A DNA stretch of 64,000 nucleotides from DT-110 sp030148525 (GCA_965227445.1 OZ245751.1:4588001-4652000); one strand, 5' to 3'; shown: positions 54,732-63,351, counted from the stretch's first letter. Translations and numbers: made by a program. The notes: generated by a model not told the origin, from the letters alone.

Positions 54732-56453
54732 TCAAATATTTTGTTGCTTGAGCTGTTCGATAATATGATCCGACATCCGCCAGGCTAAGGCCATGATGGT
54801 CCAGGTAGGGTTCTTGTCGGCCTGGGATACGAAAGGGGCTCCATCGGCCAGGAAGACGTTGGGCACCTCGTGCAGACGCTGGTACGAATTGGTGACCGAT
54901 GTTCGGGGATCTTTACCCATGCGGGCAGTGCCCACTTCGTGGATGATCTCCCCGGGTTTATTGAGACCGTAATCATCTTCCGGTCCCGGCGCCTCGGTCA
55001 GATTAACGGCTCCCATGGCGTCGTAAATCTGTTGGAAAGTCTCGTGCATGTGTTTGGCCTGCTTACGCTCGTGGTCCGACCAGGTGTAGTTGAAACGCAG
55101 TACGGGAATACCAAATTCATCGACGGTATTGGGATCGATCTCACAGTAATTCTCGTAGCGGGCCACGGACTCCCCACGCCCCGAGATGCCCATGGTCGCT
55201 CCGTAGAACCGGCGGGCTTCTTCTTTGAGGCGTTTGCCGTAGCCGCCCACTCGCTCACCAACCAGCTTTTGCAGACGCGTATGCATACCGCCGAAACCAT
55301 AGGAGGGCATACCCAGCCCACCCCATACTTCGAGGTGGTATCCGCGGGGAAAATCCAGTTTTTTATTATCGAGCCACCAGGGCGAATACACGTGCATACC
55401 CCCTACTCCATCTTCGTTGTAGTTGGTGGGCCGGTCCATCAGCGCGGGAATAAAGGCCATACTGGCACTACCCGTAGAATCGTGCAGGTAGTGTCCCAGC
55501 GTACCGCTGCCGTTGCCGAGGCCATCGGGATTCCGCGTATTTTTGGAGTTGAGCAGAATACGGGCGGTACTGCAGGCCGATGCAGCCAACACGATCACTT
55601 TTCCGCGGATCTTGTATTCCTGTCGATCTTCCTTATTGATGTAGGAAACGGCCGTAGCCCGATTTTCTTCATTTGTCTCCACGGTACGGGCCATGCAATT
55701 CACGAAGAGATCGATCTGTCCTCCTCCCTTCTGAGCGGGGAAGATCAGGCAGCTTCCCGAACTGAAGTCAGCATAAGCCGAACAGGAACGGGAACACTGA
55801 CGACAGTAAAAACAGACACCCCGCTCTTCATTGATGCGCTTGGTGAGGATCGACAGGCGGGCCGGTATCACGGTAACGCCTGCTTCCCGTGCTCCTTTGA
55901 TGTAAAAAAGCTCGTGCAAACGCGGTTTGGGTGGAGGCAGGAAAAAACCGTCCGGTTCATTCCGGATACCCTCTTTGCTGCCAAAGACCCCCAGCAGTTT
56001 ATCTACTTTATCGTAGTAGGGTTTAACATCATCGTAGGTGATGGGCCAGTTTGCACCGAGGCCATCGATACTTTTGCGTCGAAAATCATCGGGTCCGAAA
56101 CGCAGGGAGATACGTCCCCAGTGATTGGTGCGTCCGCCCAGCATTTGGGAGCGAAACCAGCGGAAATCGCTACCCTCCCGGTTGGTGTAGGGTTGCCCCT
56201 CGATATCCCAGCCACCGTAGGCCATATCGAAGTCACCGAAAGCGCGTTGGGTATTCGCGCCCCGGCGGGGCGATTCCCAGGGCCAGCGCATCTGAGTGCG
56301 GGTTTCCGGGTCGGCCGGGTCGAAAAAGGGTCCGGCTTCCAGGATGGCCACTGACAATCCTGCTTTGGAAAGTTGATTGGCAGCCATGCCGCCACCGGCA
56401 CCGCTGCCCACAATGACCACATCGTATTCTTTCGTGGGTTTCTGTATTTGCAT
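54732..56453 (-). CDS. GMC-family FAD-dependent dehydrogenase, large subunit
   Basis: A 573-residue flavoprotein starting at ATG 56451-56453. The FAD-binding motif VVIVGSGAGGGMAANQL is at the N-terminus; LGGRTNHWGR is the GMC signature region; the C-terminal domain has HEVGTARMGKDP and NPTWTIMALAWRMSD with the catalytic His region. A Cys-rich segment CFYCRQCSRSCSAYADFSSGSC (22 residues, about 217-238, containing five Cys) is typical of the gluconate/sorbitol dehydrogenase subgroup. The complex probably oxidises a sugar or polyol and passes electrons to the respiratory chain; the substrate and any cytochrome partner are not visible here. Confidence 0.92.
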   Translation of the reverse strand: MQIQKPTKEYDVVIVGSGAGGGMAANQLSKAGLSVAILEAGPFFDPADPETRTQMRWPWESPRRGANTQRAFGDFDMAYGGWDIEGQPYTNREGSDFRWFRSQMLGGRTNHWGRISLRFGPDDFRRKSIDGLGANWPITYDDVKPYYDKVDKLLGVFGSKEGIRNEPDGFFLPPPKPRLHELFYIKGAREAGVTVIPARLSILTKRINEERGVCFYCRQCSRSCSAYADFSSGSCLIFPAQKGGGQIDLFVNCMARTVETNEENRATAVSYINKEDRQEYKIRGKVIVLAASACSTARILLNSKNTRNPDGLGNGSGTLGHYLHDSTGSASMAFIPALMDRPTNYNEDGVGGMHVYSPWWLDNKKLDFPRGYHLEVWGGLGMPSYGFGGMHTRLQKLVGERVGGYGKRLKEEARRFYGATMGISGRGESVARYENYCEIDPNTVDEFGIPVLRFNYTWSDHERKQAKHMHETFQQIYDAMGAVNLTEAPGPEDDYGLNKPGEIIHEVGTARMGKDPRTSVTNSYQRLHEVPNVFLADGAPFVSQADKNPTWTIMALAWRMSDHIIEQLKQQNI

Positions 56454-56525
56454 ATCCAATCCGTTGTGGCCTCAATATACCATTTCAGGTTGGAAAGGTA
56501 TACCTAATCATCATCGATAGGAGGT

Positions 56526-57929
56526 CTACTCCAATGCTCGCAGAATGGCATCCCGCTGAAGATGAGCCAACAAGCGCCCGGCTCGCAACAATAACTCCTG
56601 CTCATCTTTTTTTATGGAATACTTTGTAGCGATGGCGGTCAACAATTCATAAAGTATCTGACGGTCAGTAGGACCGAGGTCATATGGTTTTTGCCGTAAG
56701 GAAGTCAACAAGCGCGGGTACTCCTTTTTCGGATCAATTCGCGAGGGTGGGGGTGCTTCATTATCCCAAAGCAACACCTGAAATCCGAAGTAAACCATTT
56801 CGCCCCCCAGCGGCTCGATCAAATCTTCAAATTCCTTAGTGAGGATAGCTTTACGTGCGTAAAGCCCGCTTCCCGGCAAACTGGCGGCAACTTTCAGACT
56901 CCAAATAGCACTTTCGTTTCTGGAAAAGGTATTGATGTTATTATCGGCTTCGGCATCAATAACGAAAAGCACTTTGCGGGTGGTCGTTTCCTGTTTGAGA
57001 ATATCTAGTGCCGTGTAAACCCCCAGATTATCACTCATCGCTCCATCCATTAAATGAAGGAACCGCCGATCGGGGTGATAGGATGATCGCAGGGTGGTAT
57101 TTGAGATCAGCACCGGAAAACTGCCGCTCGATTTTATCCCTACCGCCAGTGGGGTCGAAAACGGGTCAAAACCTTCATCGCTGTAATAGCGCCGCATGCG
57201 GTGGGAGTAACCGTCGATCTGATAAGCCTCCAGTACGTTGGGTACAAATGGGAAAATCCGGACGCCCATCACCGTGGAACTGTTGGTAATATGCATGGGT
57301 AACCTAGGCTGCCGGGCGCTCCCGGCCGGTACGAACAAGTCTCCCAGGGTCAGGGAATAGGGGTCGCTGGTATGCCTTCTGCGACGGTACCCCAATACGT
57401 GATTGTCGATTGCCTTTTCAAGTGCATCTCCGTCATCGATAGGTGTAAACAACAAGGCTATATTAACATTGGATTTAACCAGTGGCCAAACGTAGGATCG
57501 CTTGAGGTCATCACGGATAAACTCCTCCAGGGCGTCTTCCAATGAAAAGGTAGCGGCTTCTTTTTGCTGAAGCTGATCGTAGCGAGCTGAGAGGTAGGCC
57601 CCCGCAGCAAAGCCACCTCCGGAGACTGTAGAAAAATAGTCGACCTCATTGAGTACATTGTTTTTTGGCGAAAGCCCGATCTCTTCCAATCCCCAAAGAA
57701 TGCCCATCCCGAAATTTGCAGCACGTGCACCACCTCCCGAGATGCAAAGCACCAATGCTAAATCCTCATCCTGCTCAGGCCGAAGCTGTACGGAACGGTA
57801 TGAATCCAGCGCAATGGTAGGTGATGGCTCACCTTCAGCAATAAATTGGGAGCGATCAGGATAGATCATGCGACTGCAATTGCACCCCATAAATAGCAAA
57901 AAGACAAATCCAGGCCAGTACTTACCCAT
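56526..57929 (-). CDS. Patatin-like phospholipase lipoprotein
   Basis: A 467-residue lipoprotein; the ATG at 57927-57929 gives a signal ending in LLFMGC. The patatin fold is shown by the oxyanion loop SGGGARAANFGMG, the nucleophile motif TVSGGGFAAG (G-x-S-x-G) and the catalytic MDGAMSDN (DG-A). The rest has FSTPLAVGIKSSGSFPVLIS, where the family places its second core strand. It may be exposed at the outer membrane and hydrolyse phospholipids. The mini-hairpin word TTTTTTGGCGAAAGCC lies inside the gene at 57661. Confidence 0.9.
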   Translation of the reverse strand: MGKYWPGFVFLLFMGCNCSRMIYPDRSQFIAEGEPSPTIALDSYRSVQLRPEQDEDLALVLCISGGGARAANFGMGILWGLEEIGLSPKNNVLNEVDYFSTVSGGGFAAGAYLSARYDQLQQKEAATFSLEDALEEFIRDDLKRSYVWPLVKSNVNIALLFTPIDDGDALEKAIDNHVLGYRRRRHTSDPYSLTLGDLFVPAGSARQPRLPMHITNSSTVMGVRIFPFVPNVLEAYQIDGYSHRMRRYYSDEGFDPFSTPLAVGIKSSGSFPVLISNTTLRSSYHPDRRFLHLMDGAMSDNLGVYTALDILKQETTTRKVLFVIDAEADNNINTFSRNESAIWSLKVAASLPGSGLYARKAILTKEFEDLIEPLGGEMVYFGFQVLLWDNEAPPPSRIDPKKEYPRLLTSLRQKPYDLGPTDRQILYELLTAIATKYSIKKDEQELLLRAGRLLAHLQRDAILRALE

Positions 57930-58015
57930 AGCAAAACTATTTGGAAAAAAAGGTACGCAAAAACAGCCGACCGGCAGGGCCGGCCGACTGTAGGATAAGA
58001 TCACAGAAAATAGGT

Positions 58016-58552
58016 TTATGCCCTGCGGGCAGTTCGCTGATCCCCCGGGATCGCTTTCATTTGAGAAGATGGAGGGCGAAACAAAGGATCCAGATCAGCA
58101 CACAGGCAAGCAGCCTGGTACCCCAAATAAAATACGATCAGAAAGGGGCTTTTAATGGCCAGCCACTGCTCTACATCCTCGTTTTGACGAATAAAGCAGA
58201 TCAGAAATATGAAGGCCTCATAGGTCAATAAGCCACCAAATCGTTGGTAGGTTCGCAAGGATGAACTGCCCAAAATCCAAAAGTAGGGCAGAGCTACCAA
58301 CGCTAGCTCCCAGGCACCGACACTAAATCCATATATGCTCAACAATCCTTGTATAGCAACGTAGCCTGCCAACACCTTCAAAGCTGCTCTTACGCGGTAC
58401 TGTCCCAGAATATAGGCCCGCCGCTGGCCGACCCGACTTTGGTCGATCGGAGGAAGTGGTTCCGGTTCGTCCTCTTCCTCCTCCTGTACCGATAAACAAA
58501 TCCAGTTCTTTAATTCCTGATGCAGATCAGGCGGCAGCGTACGGTCTTCCAT
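58016..58552 (-). CDS. Membrane protein of unknown function
   Basis: A 178-residue protein beginning MEDRTLPPDLHQELKNWICL, with an acidic stretch VQEEEEDEPEPLPP and then three to four hydrophobic helices. The ATG at 58550-58552 is preferred over the longer frame. No family recognised. The N-terminus resembles a short cytoplasmic regulatory tail. It lies 86 bases upstream of the patatin gene, same direction. Confidence 0.65.
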   Translation of the reverse strand: MEDRTLPPDLHQELKNWICLSVQEEEEDEPEPLPPIDQSRVGQRRAYILGQYRVRAALKVLAGYVAIQGLLSIYGFSVGAWELALVALPYFWILGSSSLRTYQRFGGLLTYEAFIFLICFIRQNEDVEQWLAIKSPFLIVFYLGYQAACLCADLDPLFRPPSSQMKAIPGDQRTARRA

Positions 58553-58664
58553 AGGGTTAGGTTTATCCGGTGTGTTTGCTCCAACAAATATGCACCGCAT
58601 CAGTGACAAATAGTGTCACTGGATAACATTGGAATTTTGTAGTTTTCCGTTAAAAGTACCCCAC

Positions 58665-59840
58665 ATGCGTTTTGCTAATTTTTGCCTGCTGTTTTGCTCC
58701 TTCCTGATGACAGCCTGCCAACCTGAAAACCCGGAACAGCCCACCTCTGGTTCAGGCACCCAGGTGTCGTCCCTTAGCCTGTGCAGCAACGGATTGACCG
58801 TTGCCGATAGCCTGGCATACGTGCGCGGGGGAGGTTTGGCTTTTGGCCCGACCGAGGTAAATACTATCGACACCAGTCAGGTAAGCCTGCCCGAGGGAAT
58901 GGTCTTCATTCCGGGAGGCACGTTCAGCATGGGTGGTGTCGATCCGAGGGGTCTTACCAATGGCGGGCGCGAAGCCTTTGCCGATGCTCGTCCTATTCAC
59001 CGGGTAACGGTAGATCCCTTTTATATGGATGCTCAGGAAGTGACGAATGCGGAATTCGCCGCTTTTGTCGAAGCGACCGGTTACGTTACCATCGCCGAAC
59101 AAAAGCCTACATCAGAAGAGTTCCCCGGCGTGCCGGAAGATCAATTAGTGGCCGGATCACTGGTGTTCACACCACCCCCCAAGGGATCCAATCCCAGCCA
59201 GTATGTACAATGGTGGCGTTGGCAACCCGGAGCCAACTGGCGACAACCTCAGGGTCCCGGAAGTACTATTGAAGGCAAAGGTGACTGGCCCGTGGTACAC
59301 GTGGCCTGGGAAGATGCGGCCGCCTACGCCGAATGGGCCGGTAAGCGCCTGCCCACGGAGGCCGAATGGGAATTTGCGGCCCGGGGCGGTCAATCGGGCG
59401 AACTATACGCCTGGGGTAATCAATGGCAGCCCGACGGAAGTGCCATGGCCAACACCTTTCAGGGCACCTTCCCCACCGAAAATACGGCCGATGATGGTTT
59501 TGTGCGCTTAGCTCCCGTAGGGCAGTATCCACCTAATCCGTTCGGTTTGCAGGATATGGCCGGCAACGTTTGGGAGTGGTGTGCCGACTGGTACCACTAC
59601 AGCTACTACCAAATGCTGGGGACCGATCAGGTTCACGTAAATCCCACCGGCCCCGACCAATCCTTTGATCCTACCGAGCCCGGTATGCGGAAGAAGGTGC
59701 AGCGAGGTGGGTCTTTTTTGTGTACCGATCAGTATTGTTCGCGCTACATGGTCGGTTCCCGGGGACGTGGTGAATGGCGTACGGGGAGTGATCATGTCGG
59801 GTTTCGGTGCGTTCGCGATGCTATCCCCGATGCCATCTAG
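58665..59840 (+). CDS. Formylglycine-generating enzyme lipoprotein
   Basis: A 391-residue protein with lipobox LMTAC (ATG at 58665; the frame opens at 58629). The FGE-sulfatase domain shows MVFIPGGTFSMGG, the TNAEFAAFVEATGY motif, LPTEAEWEFAARGG, NVWEWCADWY and, decisively, GGSFLCTDQYCSRYM, which retains both active-site cysteines with the C-x4-C spacing of true formylglycine-generating enzymes. It would convert the active-site Cys of type I sulfatases to formylglycine. No sulfatase is in the window. The last residues DAIPDAI are encoded by a 22-mer that is duplicated just past the stop. Confidence 0.9.
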   Translation: MRFANFCLLFCSFLMTACQPENPEQPTSGSGTQVSSLSLCSNGLTVADSLAYVRGGGLAFGPTEVNTIDTSQVSLPEGMVFIPGGTFSMGGVDPRGLTNGGREAFADARPIHRVTVDPFYMDAQEVTNAEFAAFVEATGYVTIAEQKPTSEEFPGVPEDQLVAGSLVFTPPPKGSNPSQYVQWWRWQPGANWRQPQGPGSTIEGKGDWPVVHVAWEDAAAYAEWAGKRLPTEAEWEFAARGGQSGELYAWGNQWQPDGSAMANTFQGTFPTENTADDGFVRLAPVGQYPPNPFGLQDMAGNVWEWCADWYHYSYYQMLGTDQVHVNPTGPDQSFDPTEPGMRKKVQRGGSFLCTDQYCSRYMVGSRGRGEWRTGSDHVGFRCVRDAIPDAI

Positions 59841-59862
59841 GATGCTATCCCCGATGCCATCT
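59817..59862. repeat. Tandem 22-mer across the FGE stop codon
   Basis: Two identical 22-nt copies (59817-59838 and 59841-59862) with a 24-nt period, built on GATGCTATCCCCGATGCC. The first copy encodes the last seven residues and part of the TAG. Related to the palindrome at 41979-41999. Confidence 0.8.
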
Positions 59863-59887
59863 GGGGGTTATCCACATTTTTAGCTAA

Positions 59888-59914
59888 GTTTTCCACAGTT
59901 TACCTGTGGAAAAC
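59888..59914. terminator. Terminator hairpin between FGE and SDR genes
   Basis: GTTTTCCACAG (59888-59898) pairs perfectly with CTGTGGAAAAC (59904-59914), 5-nt loop, at a convergent junction. The arms contain TTTTCCACA, and TTATCCACA (a DnaA-box match) lies at 59868-59876. Confidence 0.7.
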
Positions 59915-60709
59915 TCATATTGCCTTAACCTTTCCACCATCCACAGCCAAACTCACGCCCGTGATATAACTGGCCGCCGGACTAGCCAAAAAGGCCACTA
60001 CCTGCCCTATCTCTTCGGGGCGACCAAAGCGGCCCATGGGCACTTCTGCTTCCCATTGGGCTACGATCTCCTCGTACGTTTTCCCGCTGCGGTCAGCATT
60101 AGCCTGCAACAGAGATCGCAATCGCTCCGTATCCGTAGAACCGGGGAGCACATTATTCACGGTAATCCCGTCGGGGGCAACCTCGTGGGAAAGCGTTTTG
60201 GCCCAGCTCGCCATCGCTCCCCGGGTCGTATTGGACACGCCGAGGTTGGGAATTGGTTGATAGACAGAGGTAGATACAATATTGATAATACGCCCGTAAC
60301 CACTCTCCCGCATACCCGGAATAAAGGTGGTAGTAATGATCTGACTGGCTACCAGGTGGCGCTGAAGTGCTCTGAGGAAATCTTCCGGCTCGGCATCCAG
60401 GATACGCCCGGCTGGAGGACCTCCGGTGTTGTTAACCAGGATATTGACCGTGGTTCCCGAGGCGAATGTCCCAATGGTTTTGCGTAAAGCATCAGTATCG
60501 TCCAGGTCGGCTACCAAAAAATCGTGATCCTGACCAGAATACAACCGCTGGCGGTCCAGTTCATTGGCCAGTTCCGACAGGGCATCAGCTGAGCGGGCTA
60601 ACAGGGTCACATTACATCCAAGTGCTGCCAGCTCCTTTGCGGAAGAGCGGCCCAGCCCTTTGCTGGCACCACAGACGAGGGCGCGCTTACCCGTGAGATC
60701 GATTTGCAT
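59915..60709 (-). CDS. SDR family oxidoreductase with altered active site
   Basis: A 264-residue Rossmann protein. The cofactor motif GASKGLGR and the structural NNTGG are present, and it ends with the usual SPAASYITGVSLAVDGG. The catalytic serine is in NIVSTSV, but where YxxxK is expected the sequence reads SNTTRGAMASWAK, so both the Tyr and the Lys are replaced. Such Y-less members are known within the family and are usually annotated 3-oxoacyl-ACP reductase-like; catalysis must differ or be absent. Tail-to-tail with the FGE gene. Confidence 0.88.
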   Translation of the reverse strand: MQIDLTGKRALVCGASKGLGRSSAKELAALGCNVTLLARSADALSELANELDRQRLYSGQDHDFLVADLDDTDALRKTIGTFASGTTVNILVNNTGGPPAGRILDAEPEDFLRALQRHLVASQIITTTFIPGMRESGYGRIINIVSTSVYQPIPNLGVSNTTRGAMASWAKTLSHEVAPDGITVNNVLPGSTDTERLRSLLQANADRSGKTYEEIVAQWEAEVPMGRFGRPEEIGQVVAFLASPAASYITGVSLAVDGGKVKAI

Positions 60710-60783
60710 AGGTATTTCGTTTTCGGGAAAATACCGACAATATTAAAAACAAGTATATTTTGCGGCCATAAATAGGATTGTTC

Positions 60784-61584
60784 GTGCAGGAATTACCACC
60801 ACACCAGATACCAGCGGGAAAAAGCGTCTACTTTGCCTCCGATTTCCACCTCGGGGTCGATGCCCGGGTCACCTCGGCCGAGCGGGAACGCCAGCTCGTA
60901 CGTTGGCTGGAACAGATCAGCCAGGATGCAGCAGCCATTTACCTGGTGGGGGATCTTTTCGACTTTTGGTACGAATATAAAACCGTAGTGCCCAAAGGGT
61001 TTGTCCGCTTCCTGGGCAAGCTGGCTGAGCTGCGCGATCGCGATATACCCATTTACCTCTTTACGGGTAACCACGACATGTGGATCTTCAACTACTTTGA
61101 GGAAGAATTCGACATTCCCACGTTTCGCTCCACCATCCGGCGGGAAATGAATGGCCAGTTGTTTCTGATCGGACACGGCGACGGGCTGGGCCCCGGTGAT
61201 CACGGCTATAAATTTATTAAGCGGGTATTCGCCAACCCATCCGCCCAGTGGCTCTTTGCGCGCCTGCATCCTAATTTCGGGATCGGACTGGCCAACTTCT
61301 GGTCGGGCCGTAGCCGCAGCGCAAATCCCGATGCCCCCGAATTTCTGGGCCCCGAACAGGAGTGGCTGATTCAGTACTGCAACCGCAAGCTCGACACTGT
61401 CCCGGCCGACTTCTTCGTCTTCGGCCACCGCCACTTACCCATCGATTACACACTCAAAAACGAACACAGCCGTTATATTAATCTGGGCGAATGGCTGACC
61501 TTCAATTCCTATGCGCGTTTTGACGGTCAGGAGGTGCGCCTCCACTTTTTTGAAAATGATCAGGGCCGGGTCTTCGGCCAATAA
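60784..61584 (+). CDS. lpxH: UDP-2,3-diacylglucosamine diphosphatase (LpxH-type)
   Basis: A metallophosphoesterase of about 266 residues catalysing the fourth step of lipid A synthesis. Metal-binding motifs: FASDFHLG, VGDLFDFWYEY, TGNHDMW, LIGHGDGLGPGDHG and FGHRHLP. The start is uncertain: GTG at 60784 is used, TTG at 60778 is possible; no ATG fits. It leads a short operon with the next two genes (13- and 24-base gaps). Confidence 0.92.
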   Translation: MQELPPHQIPAGKSVYFASDFHLGVDARVTSAERERQLVRWLEQISQDAAAIYLVGDLFDFWYEYKTVVPKGFVRFLGKLAELRDRDIPIYLFTGNHDMWIFNYFEEEFDIPTFRSTIRREMNGQLFLIGHGDGLGPGDHGYKFIKRVFANPSAQWLFARLHPNFGIGLANFWSGRSRSANPDAPEFLGPEQEWLIQYCNRKLDTVPADFFVFGHRHLPIDYTLKNEHSRYINLGEWLTFNSYARFDGQEVRLHFFENDQGRVFGQ

Positions 61585-61597
61585 GAAGACTAGAAAT

Positions 61598-62389
61598 ATG
61601 CGGGTATGGTGGTGCTGCTTATTGGTTTGCCTTTCGGCAAAAGCGAACGCGCAATTGCCCGATTCGGCCGTGTGGGCAGTTCGGGGTGACCGCTTTGTGG
61701 TGGATAAACTCCAGCAGGTCTATCTGGTTGATGAAGCCCGAAACCTTCGGAAATACGCCCCCAACGGAAAAGAGGTCTTCATGTACAGCAACTTGGTGTT
61801 GGGGCCCCTGGCCCAGGTCGACGTGACCGACCCTTTCAATCTGCTGCTGTATTACCCACAATTCCAAACCGCCGTCCAGTTGGATCGCACCCTCAACGAA
61901 CGCGGTCGCTTGTCTTTTTTGGACCTCGGGTACCCACAAATTGATATGATAGCCCAGTCCCGCGATAATCAGCTATGGATCTACGAAGGGCTCCAAAACC
62001 GGCTCCTCAAAGTAAATGCCCGGGGGCAGCAACTAGCCGAAAGCCAAAATTTGAGTCTGTTGCCCGGCGGCGCCCCATCTCCTGATTTTTTGGCAGCAGC
62101 CGGAAACCTGGTATTCCTAAGTGATGCCAATAAACGGTTATTGATTTTCGATGCCTTCGGCCAGTACGTTCGCTCCGTTCCCCTCAACGGACGCAGGCCC
62201 GTGCAAGTGTGGCGCAACAACCTTATACTGGTCTCAGATTCAGGAGCATGGATGATGAATACCGATTTTACGTTTTCACGCCTTGTCCTCCCCGAAGAGG
62301 CCCTGAACGCCGGGCATTGGCGAATGTCAAAAAATCAGGTACTTTGGCTGACTGCCAAAGGGTTGCACATTCGGAACTGCCAACCTTGA
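61598..62389 (+). CDS. Exported beta-propeller-like protein
   Basis: A 263-residue protein with a signal peptide (MRVWWCCLLVCLSAKANAQ) from the ATG at 61598. The mature part repeats strands of the type VVDKLQQVYLVDEARNLRKY and NLVFLSDANKRLLIFDAFGQYVRSV, spaced like propeller blades. No catalytic residues are seen. It sits between lpxH and dksA in what looks like one transcript, so an envelope role is plausible but unproven. Confidence 0.75.
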   Translation: MRVWWCCLLVCLSAKANAQLPDSAVWAVRGDRFVVDKLQQVYLVDEARNLRKYAPNGKEVFMYSNLVLGPLAQVDVTDPFNLLLYYPQFQTAVQLDRTLNERGRLSFLDLGYPQIDMIAQSRDNQLWIYEGLQNRLLKVNARGQQLAESQNLSLLPGGAPSPDFLAAAGNLVFLSDANKRLLIFDAFGQYVRSVPLNGRRPVQVWRNNLILVSDSGAWMMNTDFTFSRLVLPEEALNAGHWRMSKNQVLWLTAKGLHIRNCQP

Positions 62390-62413
62390 TCATCAGGATG
62401 TAAATCAAAGACT

Positions 62414-62749
62414 ATGGACGCTGCCGAACGAAAAAAGCTGAAAGCTAAGATCAAAGAAGCTATCACTAAAACCGAGGAAAAGATCGCCCAGCTCGAAGAT
62501 GCTACCAAGCCCATCGCTCCCGAAAACTCGATAGGACGAGTCAGCCGCATGGATGCTATCAACAACAAAAGTGTAGCCGAAGCCAGCCTCCGCACGGCCC
62601 AGCGCAAGCTCAACAGCCTGAACGCCGCCCTCCACAAGATCGACGATCCCGATTTCGGCAACTGTTCCCGCTGTGGCAATCCCATTCCCAGTGCCCGTCT
62701 GATGTACATGCCGCAAAGCACGCGCTGTGTCCGTTGCGCGGACGCCTAG
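62414..62749 (+). CDS. TraR/DksA-type zinc-finger protein
   Basis: A 111-residue protein: an N-terminal coiled coil (AAERKKLKAKIKEAITKTEE ... LEDATKP) and a C-terminal C4 zinc finger, CSRCGNPIPSARLMYMPQ followed by CVRC. Family members bind the RNA polymerase secondary channel and act with ppGpp. The acidic DxxDA tip seen in E. coli DksA is not evident, so activity could differ. Confidence 0.88.
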   Translation: MDAAERKKLKAKIKEAITKTEEKIAQLEDATKPIAPENSIGRVSRMDAINNKSVAEASLRTAQRKLNSLNAALHKIDDPDFGNCSRCGNPIPSARLMYMPQSTRCVRCADA

Positions 62750-62854
62750 ATGCGTGATCCTTCTCTGGCTGCCGGAGCCTTGCGTAGGTAAGCTGGATCG
62801 CGCTTTCTTCATTGAGAATTGCGCTTCGTGCCAAGAGACCGGAGTGATGCTATT

Positions 62855-62913
62855 GCTCTTTTCTGCACAGGCTGGCGTAGCATTCAGGTCATTGCCCAAA
62901 CTGCGTCGGGCGT
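62855..62913 (+). repeat. 58-bp imperfect direct repeat, first copy
   Basis: It begins GCTCTTTTCTGCACAGGCT and ends GCCCAAACTGCGTCGGGCGT; the second copy is at 63129-63186 with about ten substitutions and a 1-bp length change. The copies are 274 bp apart. Confidence 0.75.
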
Positions 62914-62951
62914 CGGGCGTCGAGCGTGGAGCGTCGGGCGTGGAGCGTAGC
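62903..62951. repeat. Heptamer array GCGTSGR
   Basis: Seven consecutive 7-mers: GCGTCGG x2, GCGTCGA, GCGTGGA, GCGTCGG, GCGTGGA, GCGTAGC. Confidence 0.88.
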
Positions 62952-63067
62952 GCATCGCCTGATCTCCTAATCCCCTTATCACCTGCGGTAGAGAGTTATT
63001 CATTTGAACCAACGAAACGGCCACCCATTCCCCAACTCTCCCATTCCCCCTTTCTTCTTCGAGCGTC

Positions 63068-63086
63068 GAGTGCCAGAGGCACGACC
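63068..63086. repeat. Dispersed palindrome, copy 3 (inverse)
   Basis: GAGTGCC-AGA-GGCACGACC, the reverse complement of the 37201 type with a different 3-nt loop. Confidence 0.75.
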
Positions 63087-63128
63087 TTTAGTGACCGAAG
63101 TGACTCCAGAGACTCCAGAGATCGTTCC

Positions 63129-63186
63129 GCTCTTTTTTGCACAGATTAGTGTAGTATTCGGTACTTGCCCAAACTGCGTCGGGCGT
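63129..63186 (+). repeat. 58-bp imperfect direct repeat, second copy
   Basis: It begins GCTCTTTTTTGCACAGATT and ends GCCCAAACTGCGTCGGGCGT. It is followed directly by the fourth copy of the dispersed palindrome. Confidence 0.75.
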
Positions 63187-63187
63187 G

Positions 63188-63206
63188 GAGTGCCAGAGGC
63201 ACGACC
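63188..63206. repeat. Dispersed palindrome, copy 4 (inverse)
   Basis: Same as 63068-63086. Confidence 0.75.
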
Positions 63207-63314
63207 TAATTATTCCAACGGTCGTAAGACCGTTGAAGACATCCCACCACACCAATCACCATCCAAAAAAACTCCCCACCCCACCCACCATTTACACCCA
63301 AACTTGCATCTATG

Positions 63315-63349
63315 ACTAAAAATGCCGTTATTTAACTAAAAATAACGTT
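63315..63349 (+). promoter_or_regulatory. Probable BlaI operator
   Basis: Dyad CGTTATTT (63326-63333) / AAATAACG (63340-63347), ending four bases before the blaI ATG, within a direct repeat ACTAAAAATNNCGTT (63315 and 63335, 20-nt period). Autorepression by the BlaI-type product is the expected arrangement. Confidence 0.6.
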
Positions 63350-63351
63350 AC

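Larger units (their letters stand above)
62750..63351. other. 602-bp repeat-rich spacer before blaI
   Basis: No gene. It holds the first of two copies of a 58-bp direct repeat (62855), a 7-nt array (62903-62951), two inverse-oriented GGTCGTGCC/GGCACTC palindromes (63068, 63188), the palindrome AACGGTC-GTAA-GACCGTT (63218-63235), a pyrimidine-rich stretch and, at the right end, the blaI operator. Confidence 0.7.

Noticed and set aside
54870..56354. Open frame of 494 codons on the plus strand opposite the GMC dehydrogenase
   Set aside because: Antisense to a gene with full family motifs; its translation has no domain, signal or codon pattern of a protein.
59868..59914. Possible replication origin
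   Set aside because: Only one perfect DnaA box, no A+T-rich unwinding region and no dnaA nearby; a terminator explains the hairpin.
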